Notes: generated from the letters alone by a model not told the origin. 64,000 nucleotides of DNA from Pseudarthrobacter chlorophenolicus A6 (GCF_000022025.1 NC_011886.1:4331538-4395537), one strand, 5' to 3'; positions 54,147-63,706 are shown, counted from the stretch's first letter. Numbers and translations: made by a program.

Positions 54147-55191
54147 CTTACGGAATCGCGCATCAGAGAGGGGCGCACCGGAGATCTGGAAGCTTTCGGA
54201 CCCGGGTGCCCCCTGGTCCATCTCCAAGCTTGCTGAGCTTCCCAGTGAAAAGGGCTCCAACCCTCTCCTACGGCTCCGGAGGCTACGGGGAGTTCCTTCT
54301 GATCGGTGGCCGCGGTTGAGGGTCAATCGAGAGACCGGAGGCACAACTGGCCAGGTCTCACAGCAGAAGTCTCCTGCAGGCCCTCCCGACCCACGTCGTC
54401 GCCATTGTGTAGAAGACCAGTGTGCCGCATCTATGCCCGGGCCCTACGAGAGTCAGCGTCCCAAGACCAACTTCCTGGCCAACTTGTCGAGGAATCCTGA
54501 GCAACAGGCATGTCCATTTCTCTTGTGCCCGCGCCGACCACAACAACACGTGGCCCAGGTGGCCGGCAGTAGCGACCTATACATATATGCGAGACTGCGT
54601 GACTGCCCCAAGGGTAGCTCCCAGGTCCCATTCAAAGCCAGCAGCGTGGGGGCGATGCCGAACCAGGATTCATACTTCGGTAGTCGGGACACGGAATCCA
54701 CCATTGCCTAGTCGCCCTCGTCAGGAGCCGTTTCCAGGATGTGCAGCAAGAGCCCTGCAAAGTTCTTCCGCCGCCCGGCTGACTGCTGACCGACGGGCCA
54801 GGACTGGCTTCGACGCCACACGATCACAAGGCCGCCGAGTCGTACCGTATCCCTCATGGGCTTACCGTCAGCTTCGGGCCGGCGTGCAGACCACCACAGC
54901 GTCTTCGAGTCGGCGTGCAAGACCACCGCGGCAATCTAGCGCCTAAGCTCGTGGGCTCACAAACACCACATCGAGACCGGTGGCCGCCTCCAACGTGGCA
55001 CAGGCCAAGCCCCGCCGCCCAGTCCTGCCAAGCGCTGCACAACCCCGCTCTGTCGCCCGACCACCGCTAGCCAGCGACCGGCGGCCGCCGTAGCATTAGC
55101 AGGCAATTCCTTGCTGAGTCCCTACCTGTGACCGACCATAGTTGCCGCACAGCTTCATGCCGTGACGGGACGTGTGTTTTTTCCCACAGGT

Positions 55192-55234
55192 TTATCCACA
55201 GCTCCAGCCTCTTCTATCCACACAGTTATCCACA
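55192..55234 (+). promoter_or_regulatory. DnaA-box cluster A
   Basis: Perfect DnaA boxes TTATCCACA at 55192-55200 and 55226-55234 flank a one-mismatch box (CTATCCACA, 55214-55222); a weak TTTCCCACA lies just upstream (about 55180). All point the same way. The local context (TGTTTTTTCCCAC) is AT-rich. Such clustering is typical of replication-origin or DnaA-titration sites. Confidence 0.75.
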
Positions 55235-55458
55235 CCCCGCTTCTTGCATCCCCAAGCTTCGTCCGGCGTCTGGCCATAGTAGCTGCCAGGCCAGTAGGGC
55301 GGCCACCTTTCACCCTTCGCATTGGTTCGAAATTGGGCGGTCAAGGCTCCTGCGGAATCGGCCACACAGGCTCACTAAATCAGCCAGATTCAGCCTATTT
55401 GAGTGCTCTGTAGAGTAACTCTGCAGCGTCAGTTCGTAGGTAACCAAAGTGCCTGCCA

Positions 55459-55474
55459 AGTTTCACGTGAAACA
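55459..55474. promoter_or_regulatory. parS site 6
   Basis: AGTTTCACGTGAAACA carries the exact core and lies between the two DnaA-box clusters. Confidence 0.93.
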
Positions 55475-55580
55475 GCCGTTGTCAGACCGGGACTCTAGTG
55501 AGGTGAGGTTAAACTACTCGTGGCCGTGAGCACATGTGGGACAACGGTTCCACTGCTTGTGCACAGATCTTTCCACAACT

Positions 55581-55601
55581 TTATCCACAGGCTTATCCAC
55601 C
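55581..55601 (+). promoter_or_regulatory. DnaA-box cluster B
   Basis: A perfect TTATCCACA (55581-55589) and a one-mismatch TTATCCACC (55593-55601), spaced 12 bp start to start, the same spacing and orientation as the last pair of cluster A. A degenerate TTTCCACAA precedes them. Confidence 0.72.
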
Positions 55602-56485
55602 ACGTCAACGAACCAACTGGTCGTGGCTCTGCCGTCCCGATGCGGACATCTGCTGCTATCTGCGCTGGACGTGAGCCCGGAACACGCCGCCGGAAATCCG
55701 GACTAGATGAGCCCACGGAGTAACCGTCCAACGCGTTAGGTCTTGCACTCCGCACGTCTCGACAGGCACTGCTAGGACTCTCCTGAGTCCAGTCTGGTCT
55801 GCACGCCAGCCATTCTCCTAGGGAGGTCCTGGAACTGTCACTGGAAACAATCCGGGCGCGCATGCCCTTTTTGATGCCGGCATACAGAAGCGAGATGGCA
55901 TCTGTTCAGGGGCCGATACTTGGCGACGCTTAGCTGAGTACAGGGGGAGTGGACCTCCTGCGAAGCATGCTTGGGGCCACGAGAGAAGCAACTGACTACC
56001 CCCCCGTTGACAGGCCTCTTGTGCCATCGTGGCTGACCAGGGGGTCAGGCCGCTACTCTCGTCGGGGCTATCTGCCTTGCGCTCCACACCTCCAGTACAT
56101 GGAGGGCAGGTCGGACAAGGACTTGGGGCAGATTGGACCGATGGTCACTCATACCGGGGTCGGAGTATCCTGACGCCGCTCGATATTGCCATTTGCACCG
56201 CAGGCCGGACTGTAACGGCAACCCTCAAGGAGACCGCAGAACTCGCACATTCCGCTAAGGTGCTGCGTCGTCAACGTGGATCGAATCCCTCGATTCGGCC
56301 TGTCTCCTCTTGTCTGAAGGCACTCTGTCGACGTGCGCTCGGACCTTGATGGCCGCGTGCTGAGCCATTACATGTCGGATCGGCCGCGACACGTCCAACT
56401 CAACGGCCTCTTCCCACTTGGGTCATCTCACTGCCAGCCAGTCCGTCCGCAAACACCGACGCACGGTCAGCGGGTCCCCAGGTTG

Positions 56486-56501
56486 CGTTTCACGTGAAAC
56501 G
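56486..56501. promoter_or_regulatory. parS site 7
   Basis: CGTTTCACGTGAAACG is a fully symmetrical 16-bp palindrome around the exact core. Confidence 0.93.
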
Positions 56502-56607
56502 TAAACGGAGGAATGCCATATGGCGGAGGCATGTCTAGGAAGGAGTCGGATCTGATGTCTACCACTTCTACGGTCCTCACTCTGCAGGAGGCTACGTAAG
56601 GCAAGAA

Positions 56608-56623
56608 GGTTTCACGTGAAACA
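56608..56623. promoter_or_regulatory. parS site 8
   Basis: GGTTTCACGTGAAACA carries the exact core; it is one of four sites within 310 bp. Confidence 0.93.
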
Positions 56624-56692
56624 GCACGCTTTGCGGACACAAGTCGCCTGGTTCCCCGCCACGCGTCACTAGGCCGAGAGCCATTGTCCAGA

Positions 56693-56708
56693 TGTTCCAC
56701 GTGAAACA
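56693..56708. promoter_or_regulatory. parS site 9 (variant)
   Basis: TGTTCCACGTGAAACA has a single change in the left arm and equals the B. subtilis-type TGTTNCACGTGAAACA. Confidence 0.85.
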
Positions 56709-56776
56709 GCGCTCTGCCGCCGACCGAAATTCGACTGTTCCCTACAAGTGCCCCAAGGCCGGAAGTGATGTCCGGT

Positions 56777-56792
56777 TGTTCCACGTGAAACG
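56777..56792. promoter_or_regulatory. parS site 10 (variant)
   Basis: TGTTCCACGTGAAACG has the same left-arm change as site 9 and the same orientation, starting 84 bp after it. Confidence 0.83.
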
Positions 56793-57686
56793 CCTCGTCA
56801 GGCACCGCAAGATCGTCTGCTGCTCATCACCCTGAGATGAATGCTCAGCACGCCGCTTCACGCATCGATAGGCAGGAGAACCAGGGCGGGATCTCTCCGA
56901 CTCTCAGACACTCTTTGCGGGTTCCGATGCGAAATACCCTAGATGCAATCCGCGCCTGGGCGCTTTCGAACGCTGCATCGGCGTTGTCGGCTGAATCGAT
57001 GACCAGTACGGCCTACCATGGGGTCACCCCAAGCCACAAGGTGTGATGCCTGGACTCGTCTAAACAAATGGCCAACGTCGACGGACCCGCACCCAGACAG
57101 CCTTCGGAAACGCTGCCTGGACGGATGACCAACACCGCGGACGCGCCATTTCTTCAGCTGGACTGCCGACGTCATCAACGCTTAGGGACTCAACGGCAAT
57201 GCGTGGCTCCTGTGGCGAAGCATTCTTCGTCCTCATGCCGATTTACGTTCACTGTCCCCGCCGCCAAGTTGCAATTTTGAGGCCTATGGAACCTCCGAGT
57301 CATCTTGGTTGTGAGCGTCGCTCGGTCGCACGCAGCCCTGAGAACGGACGCAAGGGGATTATGGAGCTGGAGTATTGCCCGCTATTCACTGGACTTGGAC
57401 AAGGCATGTTTGTCACTTCTAAGGCGACAGATGCTGAGGCCTTGAAGTATCGGTAGTTCACTTCGCTAACGGTCCCAGGGCTGTGATGGCTCGGCAACCG
57501 CATTCAGGCCATCGGTTAGGAGTGGCAGCAGCCCTACTGCCGCATCGAACCTTTCGGGCCACGGTCACTGTACCGACAACAGACTGCCCACACCCGATAG
57601 CAATAGGTGGCGACAACCACCCGTTAAATGATGTTCCGCCGCACACTGACCAGGGGCATTAGCGTCACGGACACAGCGAGTGGACG

Positions 57687-57702
57687 TGTTTCACGTGAAA
57701 CA
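57687..57702. promoter_or_regulatory. parS site 11
   Basis: TGTTTCACGTGAAACA is the perfect 16-bp consensus palindrome, the parS nearest to parB in the intergenic region. Confidence 0.95.
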
Positions 57703-57919
57703 CCTTCATCCCATCAGGTCTAACAGGCACTCATCGAGGATCATTCAAAGGACAATTCTGTCGGAAATTGCCTCGGGTGTCAGCGTGCAGTCCGCCTTCT
57801 TGTCTCCATACTAGGGGTGCGACGTTTCCCTGTCTGAACTGCTGGCAAGGTATAGGGCTTGGCATTCAAGTCACGGCCCGGAAGCTTCAATCAAGGCAGG
57901 CACTAGTCAGAAAAGACAG

Positions 57920-57947
57920 GAGGCTCGGTTCAAAAGAACCGAGCCTC
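57920..57947 (-). terminator. Terminator of parB
   Basis: GAGGCTCGGTT (57920-57930) and AACCGAGCCTC (57937-57947) form a perfect 11-bp stem with a 6-nt loop, 16 bp after the parB stop. On the - strand it is followed by CTGTCTTTTC. Confidence 0.88.
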
Positions 57948-57963
57948 ATGTCATTCGCTACAA

Positions 57964-59280
57964 CTAGTTAGCCGAGTCCGGAGCTAAAACATCCATGATC
58001 CGGTTCAAGTCCTCAACACTGGCAAATTCAATGCTGACCTTACCTTTGCGGACTCCCAATGAGATCTTGACGTTGGTATCCAACCGGTCGGAAAGAGATG
58101 ATGCCAGGTAATCAAGCCGTTCGTGGCGTGCACCGGGGCGGGGCACATTGTTCTTGGCCGGGGTGGCCGGGTCCTGGTACAGGGTTACGGCCTCCTCAGT
58201 GGCCCTCACAGACATTCCCTCAGCGACGATCTTCTGGGCCAGCCGCTCCATCGCAGCGGCGTCTGGAAGGGCCAGCAGTGCCCGCGCATGGCCGGCCGAG
58301 AGAACACCTGCCGCTACCCGCCGCTGAACAAGCGGGGGGAGCTTGAGGAGCCGGAGAGTGTTGGATACCTGGGGTCGGGAACGGCCGATCCTGTCGGCCA
58401 GCTGCTCATGAGTCGTCCCGAAGTCCTCCAACAGCTGCTGGTAGGCAGCTGCCTCTTCGAGCGGGTTCAGCTGGCTGCGGTGCAGGTTCTCCAGCAAAGC
58501 GTCGCGCAGAAGGTCATCATCGGTCGTTTCGCGGACGATAGCAGGGACAGTATCCAGGCCGGCAGCCTGCACTGCCCGCCACCGGCGTTCACCCATGACG
58601 AGCTCATACGGCTCGACACCATCTTCAGTTGATTTACGGACAACAATTGGCTGGAGAACGCCGATTTCACGAACAGAGTGAACAAGCTCTGCCATATCGT
58701 CTTCGTCGAAGACTGAACGTGGCTGTTTCCGGTTCGGATGAATGTCCGTAACGGAAATCTCGGCGAAGTGGGCACCAGGGACCTCCACCAAGTCCGCCCC
58801 ATTGTCCGAGGCGCCTAGCCCGGCCACCTCAGCGGACGGGGAACCATCCGATGAAGACGGGGATGAAGTCCCACCAAAGCCGGTACTCCCCGCCGGCGCA
58901 GCCGGTGCCGGTGTTGCCTGGCCTTTGCCCGCGGTGGTTGCAGTGTCATCCGCATCCGCTGCTGCTCCCGCAACCTCTTTGGCCTTCTTGGTAGTACTGC
59001 CAGCCGTCCGCGCCGTACTTGTAGATTTCCTGGGCACTGGAGTTTTCGCCGGCGCTACCTTTTTTGATGCAGGTGCGGGTTCACTGGGAGCTGCCGCCGA
59101 TGGTCCGTCCGGCTTGCCCGTGCCTTCTGCTTCAACAGGCTCTGACTTCTTACGGCCTTCCGGGAAGAAGAGATCTACCGGACGCGACGCAGCGGCACCG
59201 TTGCCCTGACCGTTGGACGCGCCTGAACTAGGAATCAGCGCGCCAAGACCGCGGCCAAGGCCCCGTCGCTTCTCGCTCAT
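57964..59280 (-). CDS. parB: Chromosome partitioning protein ParB
   Basis: A 438-residue DNA-binding CTPase that loads at parS and spreads to build the segregation complex. A long N-terminal region (about 1-165, Ala/Pro/Thr/Lys-rich) precedes the ParB/Srx domain ([19 protein letters not shown] box I, then [12 protein letters not shown] box II), the HTH ([21 protein letters not shown]) and a C-terminal dimerisation domain. The length is larger than most family members because of this linker. ATG 59280 has GGAGGG upstream. It follows parA by 66 bp and faces the parS region. Confidence 0.95.
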   Translation of the reverse strand: MSEKRRGLGRGLGALIPSSGASNGQGNGAAASRPVDLFFPEGRKKSEPVEAEGTGKPDGPSAAAPSEPAPASKKVAPAKTPVPRKSTSTARTAGSTTKKAKEVAGAAADADDTATTAGKGQATPAPAAPAGSTGFGGTSSPSSSDGSPSAEVAGLGASDNGADLVEVPGAHFAEISVTDIHPNRKQPRSVFDEDDMAELVHSVREIGVLQPIVVRKSTEDGVEPYELVMGERRWRAVQAAGLDTVPAIVRETTDDDLLRDALLENLHRSQLNPLEEAAAYQQLLEDFGTTHEQLADRIGRSRPQVSNTLRLLKLPPLVQRRVAAGVLSAGHARALLALPDAAAMERLAQKIVAEGMSVRATEEAVTLYQDPATPAKNNVPRPGARHERLDYLASSLSDRLDTNVKISLGVRKGKVSIEFASVEDLNRIMDVLAPDSAN

Positions 59281-59346
59281 GGGTAAATCCCTCCAGTGGT
59301 AGAACCGGGCGTAGTTCCGACTCCGGTCGATGCAGTATTGAAGATT

Positions 59347-60414
59347 TTAGCGCTCTGCTATTTCAGCAGCGGCTTCCAGGTAGGACAGGGCACCGCTGGA
59401 GGAAGGGTCATAGGTCATGACTGTCTGCTGGTAGCTCGGAGCTTCGGAGATACGTACGGAGCGGGGAACAACTGCAGAGAGCACCTGTTCAGGGAAATGC
59501 GTCCGGACCTCGGCCGCCACCTGGGCAGCCAGGTTGGTGCGGCCGTCGTACATGGTGAGCAGGATGGTGGAAACAACCAAATCAGCGTTCAGGTGCTTCT
59601 GGATCATTTCGATGTTCTTCAGCAGCTGGCTCAGTCCTTCCAGCGCGTAGTATTCGCACTGGATGGGAATAAGGACCTCATTGGCCGCGCAGAAAGCGTT
59701 GACTGTCAGGAGGCCCAGGCTGGGCGGGCAGTCGATGAAGATGTAGTCGAGCCGTTCCTCACCGTTCTTTTCCCGGGTCTTGGCGTAGACATCGATGGCC
59801 CGCCGCAACCGCTGTTCGCGCGCCACGAGCGACACGAGTTCGATTTCCGCCCCTGCGAGGTGGATGGTGGCCGGAGCGCAGATGAGCTTCTCCATGTCGG
59901 GGCACTGCGCCACTACGTCGGCCAGCGCCACGTCATTGATGAGTACGTCGTAGATGCTGTCCACGTCGGCATGGTGCTCAATACCAAGAGCTGTGGAAGC
60001 GTTGCCCTGGGGATCAATGTCGATGACCAGCACGTTCAACCCGGCAGCAGCCAGCGCGGCAGCGATGTTCACCGTCGTGGTGGTCTTGCCGACACCGCCC
60101 TTCTGGTTCGACACAGTAAAGATGCGGGTCTGTTCAGGTCGCGGAAGCCGGCGGCCCATCAGCTTTTCGCGGCGCTTGGTCTCGTGGGCGAGCTCGCGGG
60201 CAATCGGGCTGGAATCGTCAATGGCGTCAATAACGTTCGATCGACTCGCAGCGGTTGTTTCACGTGAAACAAGCGCTGCGGAAGAGCTGTTTACAACCGT
60301 TTTAGGGTGGTTTCCGCCTCGTCCAGGAATACTGACCGGGCCAGAGACAGAACGTGCGGACCCCAGCGTCACAAACGGGGGTATCCGTTGTGCGGAGGCT
60401 TCACTACTTGTCAC
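59347..60414 (-). CDS. parA: Chromosome partitioning ATPase ParA
   Basis: A 355-residue deviant Walker ATPase: FTVSNQKGGVGKTTTTVNIA, DIDPQGNAS, and DCPPSLGLLTVNA. It moves ParB-parS complexes to segregate the origin. The N-terminal extension (about 95 residues before the P-loop) contains VSRET, encoded by a perfect parS at 60256-60271, the same arrangement as in mycobacterial ParA. GTG 60414 is the furthest upstream plausible start and has only a weak ribosome-binding site; a shorter start (Met97 region, MGRRLPRPEQT) would place the parS in the leader. It lies 89 bp after rsmG. Confidence 0.95.
   Translation of the reverse strand: MTSSEASAQRIPPFVTLGSARSVSGPVSIPGRGGNHPKTVVNSSSAALVSRETTAASRSNVIDAIDDSSPIARELAHETKRREKLMGRRLPRPEQTRIFTVSNQKGGVGKTTTTVNIAAALAAAGLNVLVIDIDPQGNASTALGIEHHADVDSIYDVLINDVALADVVAQCPDMEKLICAPATIHLAGAEIELVSLVAREQRLRRAIDVYAKTREKNGEERLDYIFIDCPPSLGLLTVNAFCAANEVLIPIQCEYYALEGLSQLLKNIEMIQKHLNADLVVSTILLTMYDGRTNLAAQVAAEVRTHFPEQVLSAVVPRSVRISEAPSYQQTVMTYDPSSSGALSYLEAAAEIAER
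60256..60271. promoter_or_regulatory. parS site 12, within parA
   Basis: TGTTTCACGTGAAACA is a perfect 16-bp consensus parS inside the parA reading frame, where it encodes part of VSRET. Confidence 0.95.
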
Positions 60415-60503
60415 TGGGGCACACTCACTCTCGTTCAGCCAATTTTGCTGCCGTTGTCTAGCCTAACTGCTGCACCCGGCAGACCGAGGTCACCGGGCCC
60501 TTA

Positions 60504-61154
60504 CTAGGACTTCTTTTGGGGCTTGTTTACAACGATGCGCACTACCGTGGTGGGCTCCTCCAGGAGGTTGTCACCCACGGTGAGTACTGATGTCTCAACG
60601 CCACCCAGTTTCCGGATGGCCTTGGCGGCTTTCTCGATCTCTTCACCAGCACTGCGGCCCTTGATGGCAATCACTTCACCCGTACCGCCAAGGAGGGGAA
60701 TGGTGAGCCCGGCAAGGTTCGTCAGGGCAGATACGGCCCTGGCCGTCACAACGTCGGCTTCGACATGTCCCACGGCAAGCTCGGCCCGGCTGCGCATGAC
60801 CGTGACGTTATCCAGGCCGAGATCATCAACCACTTCCTGGAGCCAGATCACCCGGCGTTCCAAGGGTTCAATGAGCGTCAGCTCAAGATCCGGCCGCGCT
60901 ATCGCCAGGCACAGCCCCGGAAGCCCGGCACCGCTTCCAACATCCGCCACACGGCTTCCCTGCGGAATCTCACTTTCGATGACGGCGCAGTTGAGGACGT
61001 GACGGCTCCAGAGTCGCGGGATCTCCCGAGGGCCTATAAGTCCCCGTTCAGTTCCGGACGTCGCCAAGTGTTCAACGTAGCGCTTAGCCAGATCCAGCCG
61101 ATCGCCGAAAATCTTCTCAGCAGCCCGAAGTTCGGCAGCCGTGATATCAACCAT
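60504..61154 (-). CDS. rsmG: 16S rRNA (guanine527-N7)-methyltransferase RsmG (GidB)
   Basis: A 216-residue SAM-dependent methyltransferase that modifies G527 of 16S rRNA; loss can give low-level streptomycin resistance. The SAM motif VADVGSGAGLPGLCLAIA and the following LIEPLERR are clear, and the N-terminus AAEKIFGDRLDLAKRYVEHL is typical. ATG 61154 is chosen over the upstream 61190 start because it gives the family N-terminus. It lies 19 bp after jag in the conserved origin gene order. Confidence 0.94.
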   Translation of the reverse strand: MVDITAAELRAAEKIFGDRLDLAKRYVEHLATSGTERGLIGPREIPRLWSRHVLNCAVIESEIPQGSRVADVGSGAGLPGLCLAIARPDLELTLIEPLERRVIWLQEVVDDLGLDNVTVMRSRAELAVGHVEADVVTARAVSALTNLAGLTIPLLGGTGEVIAIKGRSAGEEIEKAAKAIRKLGGVETSVLTVGDNLLEEPTTVVRIVVNKPQKKS

Positions 61155-61173
61155 GGTTAGCGGCAGCAATTCT

Positions 61174-61740
61174 CTAGTCAGCGGATACAACGATGTGGCG
61201 GCCGTTGCCTTCGCCCTCGGACTCGCTCACGAGTCCCAGGTCGGCAACAGCGTCGTGGACAATCTTGCGCTCGTAGGCACTCATGGGCTCAAGCGCCACG
61301 GGCTTGCCGGTCTCCTTGACCGACGCAGCAGCGTCTTCGGCAATCTTCTGCAGGTGTCCGGTTCGCTCCTGCCGGTAACCGTTGATGTCCAGCACCAGGC
61401 GCGAACGGCTTTCAGTGGCAGAGAGGACCGCCAGGCGAGTCAGTTCCTGCAGGGCCTCCAGGACTTCGCCGTCCTCACCCACCAGGCTCTCCAGCCCTTC
61501 GGTCTCCTCCTCGGCCACGATGGAGATGTACGTCCTGCCGTTGCGGACCTCGATGTCGATGTCGCCATCAATATCTGCGATGTCCAGCAGTTCCTCGAGG
61601 TAGTCGGCCGCGATGTCGCCCTCTTCTTCCAGCCGGCTGGCAGCAGAAGATTTTACGGGCGAAATGTCCGCAGTCCCGGACTCGTCGCGGTCCTCGACCA
61701 CGTCTTCAGAGAGGGCGTGTTCGGTGCTTTCGGCTGACAT
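61174..61740 (-). CDS. jag: RNA-binding protein Jag/KhpB (KH-R3H)
   Basis: A 188-residue protein with a KH-like domain (VRNGRTYISIVAEE, then LVLDINGYRQERT) and a C-terminal R3H domain (PMSAYERKIVHDAVAD), which together bind RNA; the family pairs with KhpA and affects cell envelope gene expression in other bacteria. The first 60 residues are acidic and variable. Its ATG lies immediately after the yidC stop, so the two are coupled. Confidence 0.93.
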   Translation of the reverse strand: MSAESTEHALSEDVVEDRDESGTADISPVKSSAASRLEEEGDIAADYLEELLDIADIDGDIDIEVRNGRTYISIVAEEETEGLESLVGEDGEVLEALQELTRLAVLSATESRSRLVLDINGYRQERTGHLQKIAEDAAASVKETGKPVALEPMSAYERKIVHDAVADLGLVSESEGEGNGRHIVVSAD

Positions 61741-62715
61741 CTACTTCTTCTTCCTGTTCTTACGTTGTGGCTGTACGCGCTGTCCCTTGGCTTCGACGAT
61801 CGCGGCCTCGGCCTCTGCGTCGGCCGCGGCGTCCTTCTTTCCGGTCAGGATAGAGAGCGCGGGCAGGCCTTTGGCGGCCCGGCGTTCGGCAAGGGCCTTG
61901 GCAGCGGGGGAACCAGGCGTGGGCATCCGGCGGATGACGAAGAACTGCTGCCCCATGGTCCAAAGGTTCGTGGTGGTCCAGTAGATCAGGACACCGATGG
62001 GGAAGTTGATGCCGCCAACACCGAAGACGATGGGGAGGATGTACAGCATCATCTTCTGCTGGCGCATGAACGGGCTGGCCATTGCCTCTTCAGACATGTT
62101 CTTGGCCATGATCTGCTTCTGGGTGATGAACTGCGACGCCGTCATGGCGAGGATCATCACGATGGAGAGGATCCAGACGGCAGTCTGGTTACCGCCACCC
62201 CCGCCGTGCAGCAAGGAGGCTGACAGCGGAGCCCCGAAGATGCTGGACTCGTCGAACTGCACCACTTGGTCGTGGCTCATGGCACCGACGCCCTGGCCTG
62301 CTTTGGCGTTGTTGCTGATACCGGAAAGCACCTGGAACAGCGCGAAGAAGAAGGGCATCTGGATCAGCATGGGCAAGCAGGCGGAGAACGGGTTGGTTCC
62401 ATGCTTCTTGTACATGGCCATCTGTTCCTGGGCCATGGCCTGGCGGGACAGCTGGTCGGTCTTGCCCTTGTACTTGTCCTGCAGCTTCTTCAGGTCCGGC
62501 TGCAGAAGCTGCATGCCGCGCTGGGCCTTGATCTGCTTGACGAACACGGGGATCAGGGCGGCACGGATCACCAGCACCAGCCCAATGATGGAAAGCGTCC
62601 ACGTCCAGCCGTTGGCTGCCGGCATGCCGATGAGGGTCAGTCCCTCGTGGAAGCCCACCATGATGATGGAAACCAGCCACTTGAACGGAAACATGATTGT
62701 TTCAAAGAAGTCCAT
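61741..62715 (-). CDS. yidC: Membrane protein insertase YidC
   Basis: A 324-residue Oxa1-family insertase with about five membrane helices, a conserved basic residue in the first core helix (LVLVIRAALIPVFVKQ) and the hydrophilic loop (LQPDLKKLQDKYKGK). It inserts membrane proteins alone or with SecYEG. A short basic tail (about 300-324, ending QPQRKNRKKK) can bind ribosomes. RBS AGGGAT precedes ATG 62715. No signal peptide, as expected for Gram-positive YidC. Confidence 0.95.
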   Translation of the reverse strand: MDFFETIMFPFKWLVSIIMVGFHEGLTLIGMPAANGWTWTLSIIGLVLVIRAALIPVFVKQIKAQRGMQLLQPDLKKLQDKYKGKTDQLSRQAMAQEQMAMYKKHGTNPFSACLPMLIQMPFFFALFQVLSGISNNAKAGQGVGAMSHDQVVQFDESSIFGAPLSASLLHGGGGGNQTAVWILSIVMILAMTASQFITQKQIMAKNMSEEAMASPFMRQQKMMLYILPIVFGVGGINFPIGVLIYWTTTNLWTMGQQFFVIRRMPTPGSPAAKALAERRAAKGLPALSILTGKKDAAADAEAEAAIVEAKGQRVQPQRKNRKKK

Positions 62716-62731
62716 ACGATATCCCTATTCG

Positions 62732-63124
62732 TCAGGCCGCACTGCGGCCTTCTTCATCAGTCCGAGCAACCAGGTACCTGTCCGGATTGTTCAGCACAAC
62801 AATTGTGGGGGTCTGGTTTTCAGGCCATTCCCGCTTGCCGGCGGGGACGTGGTCCACGCCGCCGGCGTTCCATGGGTGGCAGCGGCCCAGCCGGCGGGCG
62901 GCCAGCCAGGTTCCCTTTACAGCGCCATGGACGGTGACAGCTTCAAGGGCGTAAGCCGAGCATGAAGGAAAAAACCGGCAGACCTGGCCGTACAAGGGTG
63001 AAATCACCTTGCGGTAGGCCTTCAGCAGGAGAATGAGGATGTTCCGGGGCGCGTTCCAGAGAAACAGCAGGACGGCGGCGGGAACAGGATGAAGATGGGC
63101 GACGACGGCGGTGGCGTTAGGCAC
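62732..63124 (-). CDS. yidD: Membrane protein insertion efficiency factor YidD
   Basis: A 130-residue small membrane-associated protein with the diagnostic CRFFPSCSAYALEAV block and GRCHPWNAGGVDHVP. It is found between rnpA and yidC in most bacteria and assists YidC-dependent insertion. The N-terminal about 35 residues and a C-terminal tail extend beyond the core (usual core about 70-80 residues). GTG 63124 overlaps the rnpA stop by 8 nt. Confidence 0.92.
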   Translation of the reverse strand: MPNATAVVAHLHPVPAAVLLFLWNAPRNILILLLKAYRKVISPLYGQVCRFFPSCSAYALEAVTVHGAVKGTWLAARRLGRCHPWNAGGVDHVPAGKREWPENQTPTIVVLNNPDRYLVARTDEEGRSAA

Positions 63125-63527
63125 GCGGTGTCCCCTTCTGTGTTGTACCAGCCGAACCCTTGGCAGCAGCCCGTTGGGGGCGGCCGGCCAGCCGGTTCAG
63201 CGTCGACTCAAGTGCAGCGTCGTAGTCCTCCCGCAGCTGGTCCCAGCTGGCGGAAGCGGACGCAGGCAGCGCCCTGACCACTATGGCGAGGCCGGTGCCG
63301 TGTTCGCGCAGCGACGCAGCACCTGCTTCCCGTAGTCTCCTCTTAACGAGGTTCCTGACCACAGCGTTCCCGACACTCTTGGAAACGATGAACCCGATCC
63401 GGCTGGGTTCGCCGGCAGCAATGGCTGCCGTATATAACACTACGTTCCGGCGTCCATTGCGGACACCGGAACGTACGGTTGTTGAAAAGTCGGCGGAAGT
63501 CCTCAGGCGGTTACGGGTGGCCAGCAC
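63117..63527 (-). CDS. rnpA: Ribonuclease P protein component
   Basis: A 136-residue basic protein that forms RNase P with the M1-type RNA to mature tRNA 5' ends. Family marks are LRTSADFSTTVRSG, FIVSKSVGNAVVRNLVKRRLRE (the RNR motif) and the DQLREDYDAAL region. GTG 63527 is the start. It lies 41 bp downstream of rpmH, the usual order, and overlaps yidD by 8 nt. Confidence 0.95.
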   Translation of the reverse strand: MLATRNRLRTSADFSTTVRSGVRNGRRNVVLYTAAIAAGEPSRIGFIVSKSVGNAVVRNLVKRRLREAGAASLREHGTGLAIVVRALPASASASWDQLREDYDAALESTLNRLAGRPQRAAAKGSAGTTQKGTPRA

Positions 63528-63568
63528 CTTAAACTCGCAAGGAAGGTATCTACCGACAAGTCAGTTAT

Positions 63569-63706
63569 TTAAGCCGACAGCTCGGTGCGGCCCTTGCCAC
63601 GGCGGGCAGCCAGGATGGCGCGGCCGGCACGGGTACGCATACGAAGGCGGAAGCCGTGCTTCTTGGCTCGACGGCGGTTATTCGGCTGAAAAGTCCGCTT
63701 GCTCAC
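63569..63706 (-). CDS. rpmH: 50S ribosomal protein bL34
   Basis: A 45-residue ribosomal protein: [20 protein letters not shown], then the [16 protein letters not shown] block and a terminal [11 protein letters not shown] 63706 follows GGAG. It is the last gene before the dnaA side of the origin and begins the rpmH-rnpA-yidD-yidC-jag-rsmG-parA-parB series. Confidence 0.96.
   Translation of the reverse strand: MSKRTFQPNNRRRAKKHGFRLRMRTRAGRAILAARRGKGRTELSA

Larger units (their letters stand above)
52540..57919. other. About 5.4 kb without a supportable gene: parS and DnaA-box region
   Basis: No open frame here has a convincing ribosome-binding site, recognisable domain or codon pattern; the longest, 54139-54711 on the + strand, starts in a parS site and looks like chance sequence. 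GC is visibly lower than in the flanks (about 53% in 53101-53160). It holds eleven parS sites and a DnaA-box cluster, listed separately. A run of GGCACG/CGCACC-type repeats occurs near 53370-53420. Decayed genes cannot be excluded by eye. Confidence 0.8.

Noticed and set aside
54139..54711. Longest open frame (190 residues) in the trxA-parB gap
   Set aside because: It begins inside a parS site, has no ribosome-binding site of its own, no recognisable domain and an amino-acid make-up expected of non-coding GC-rich DNA.
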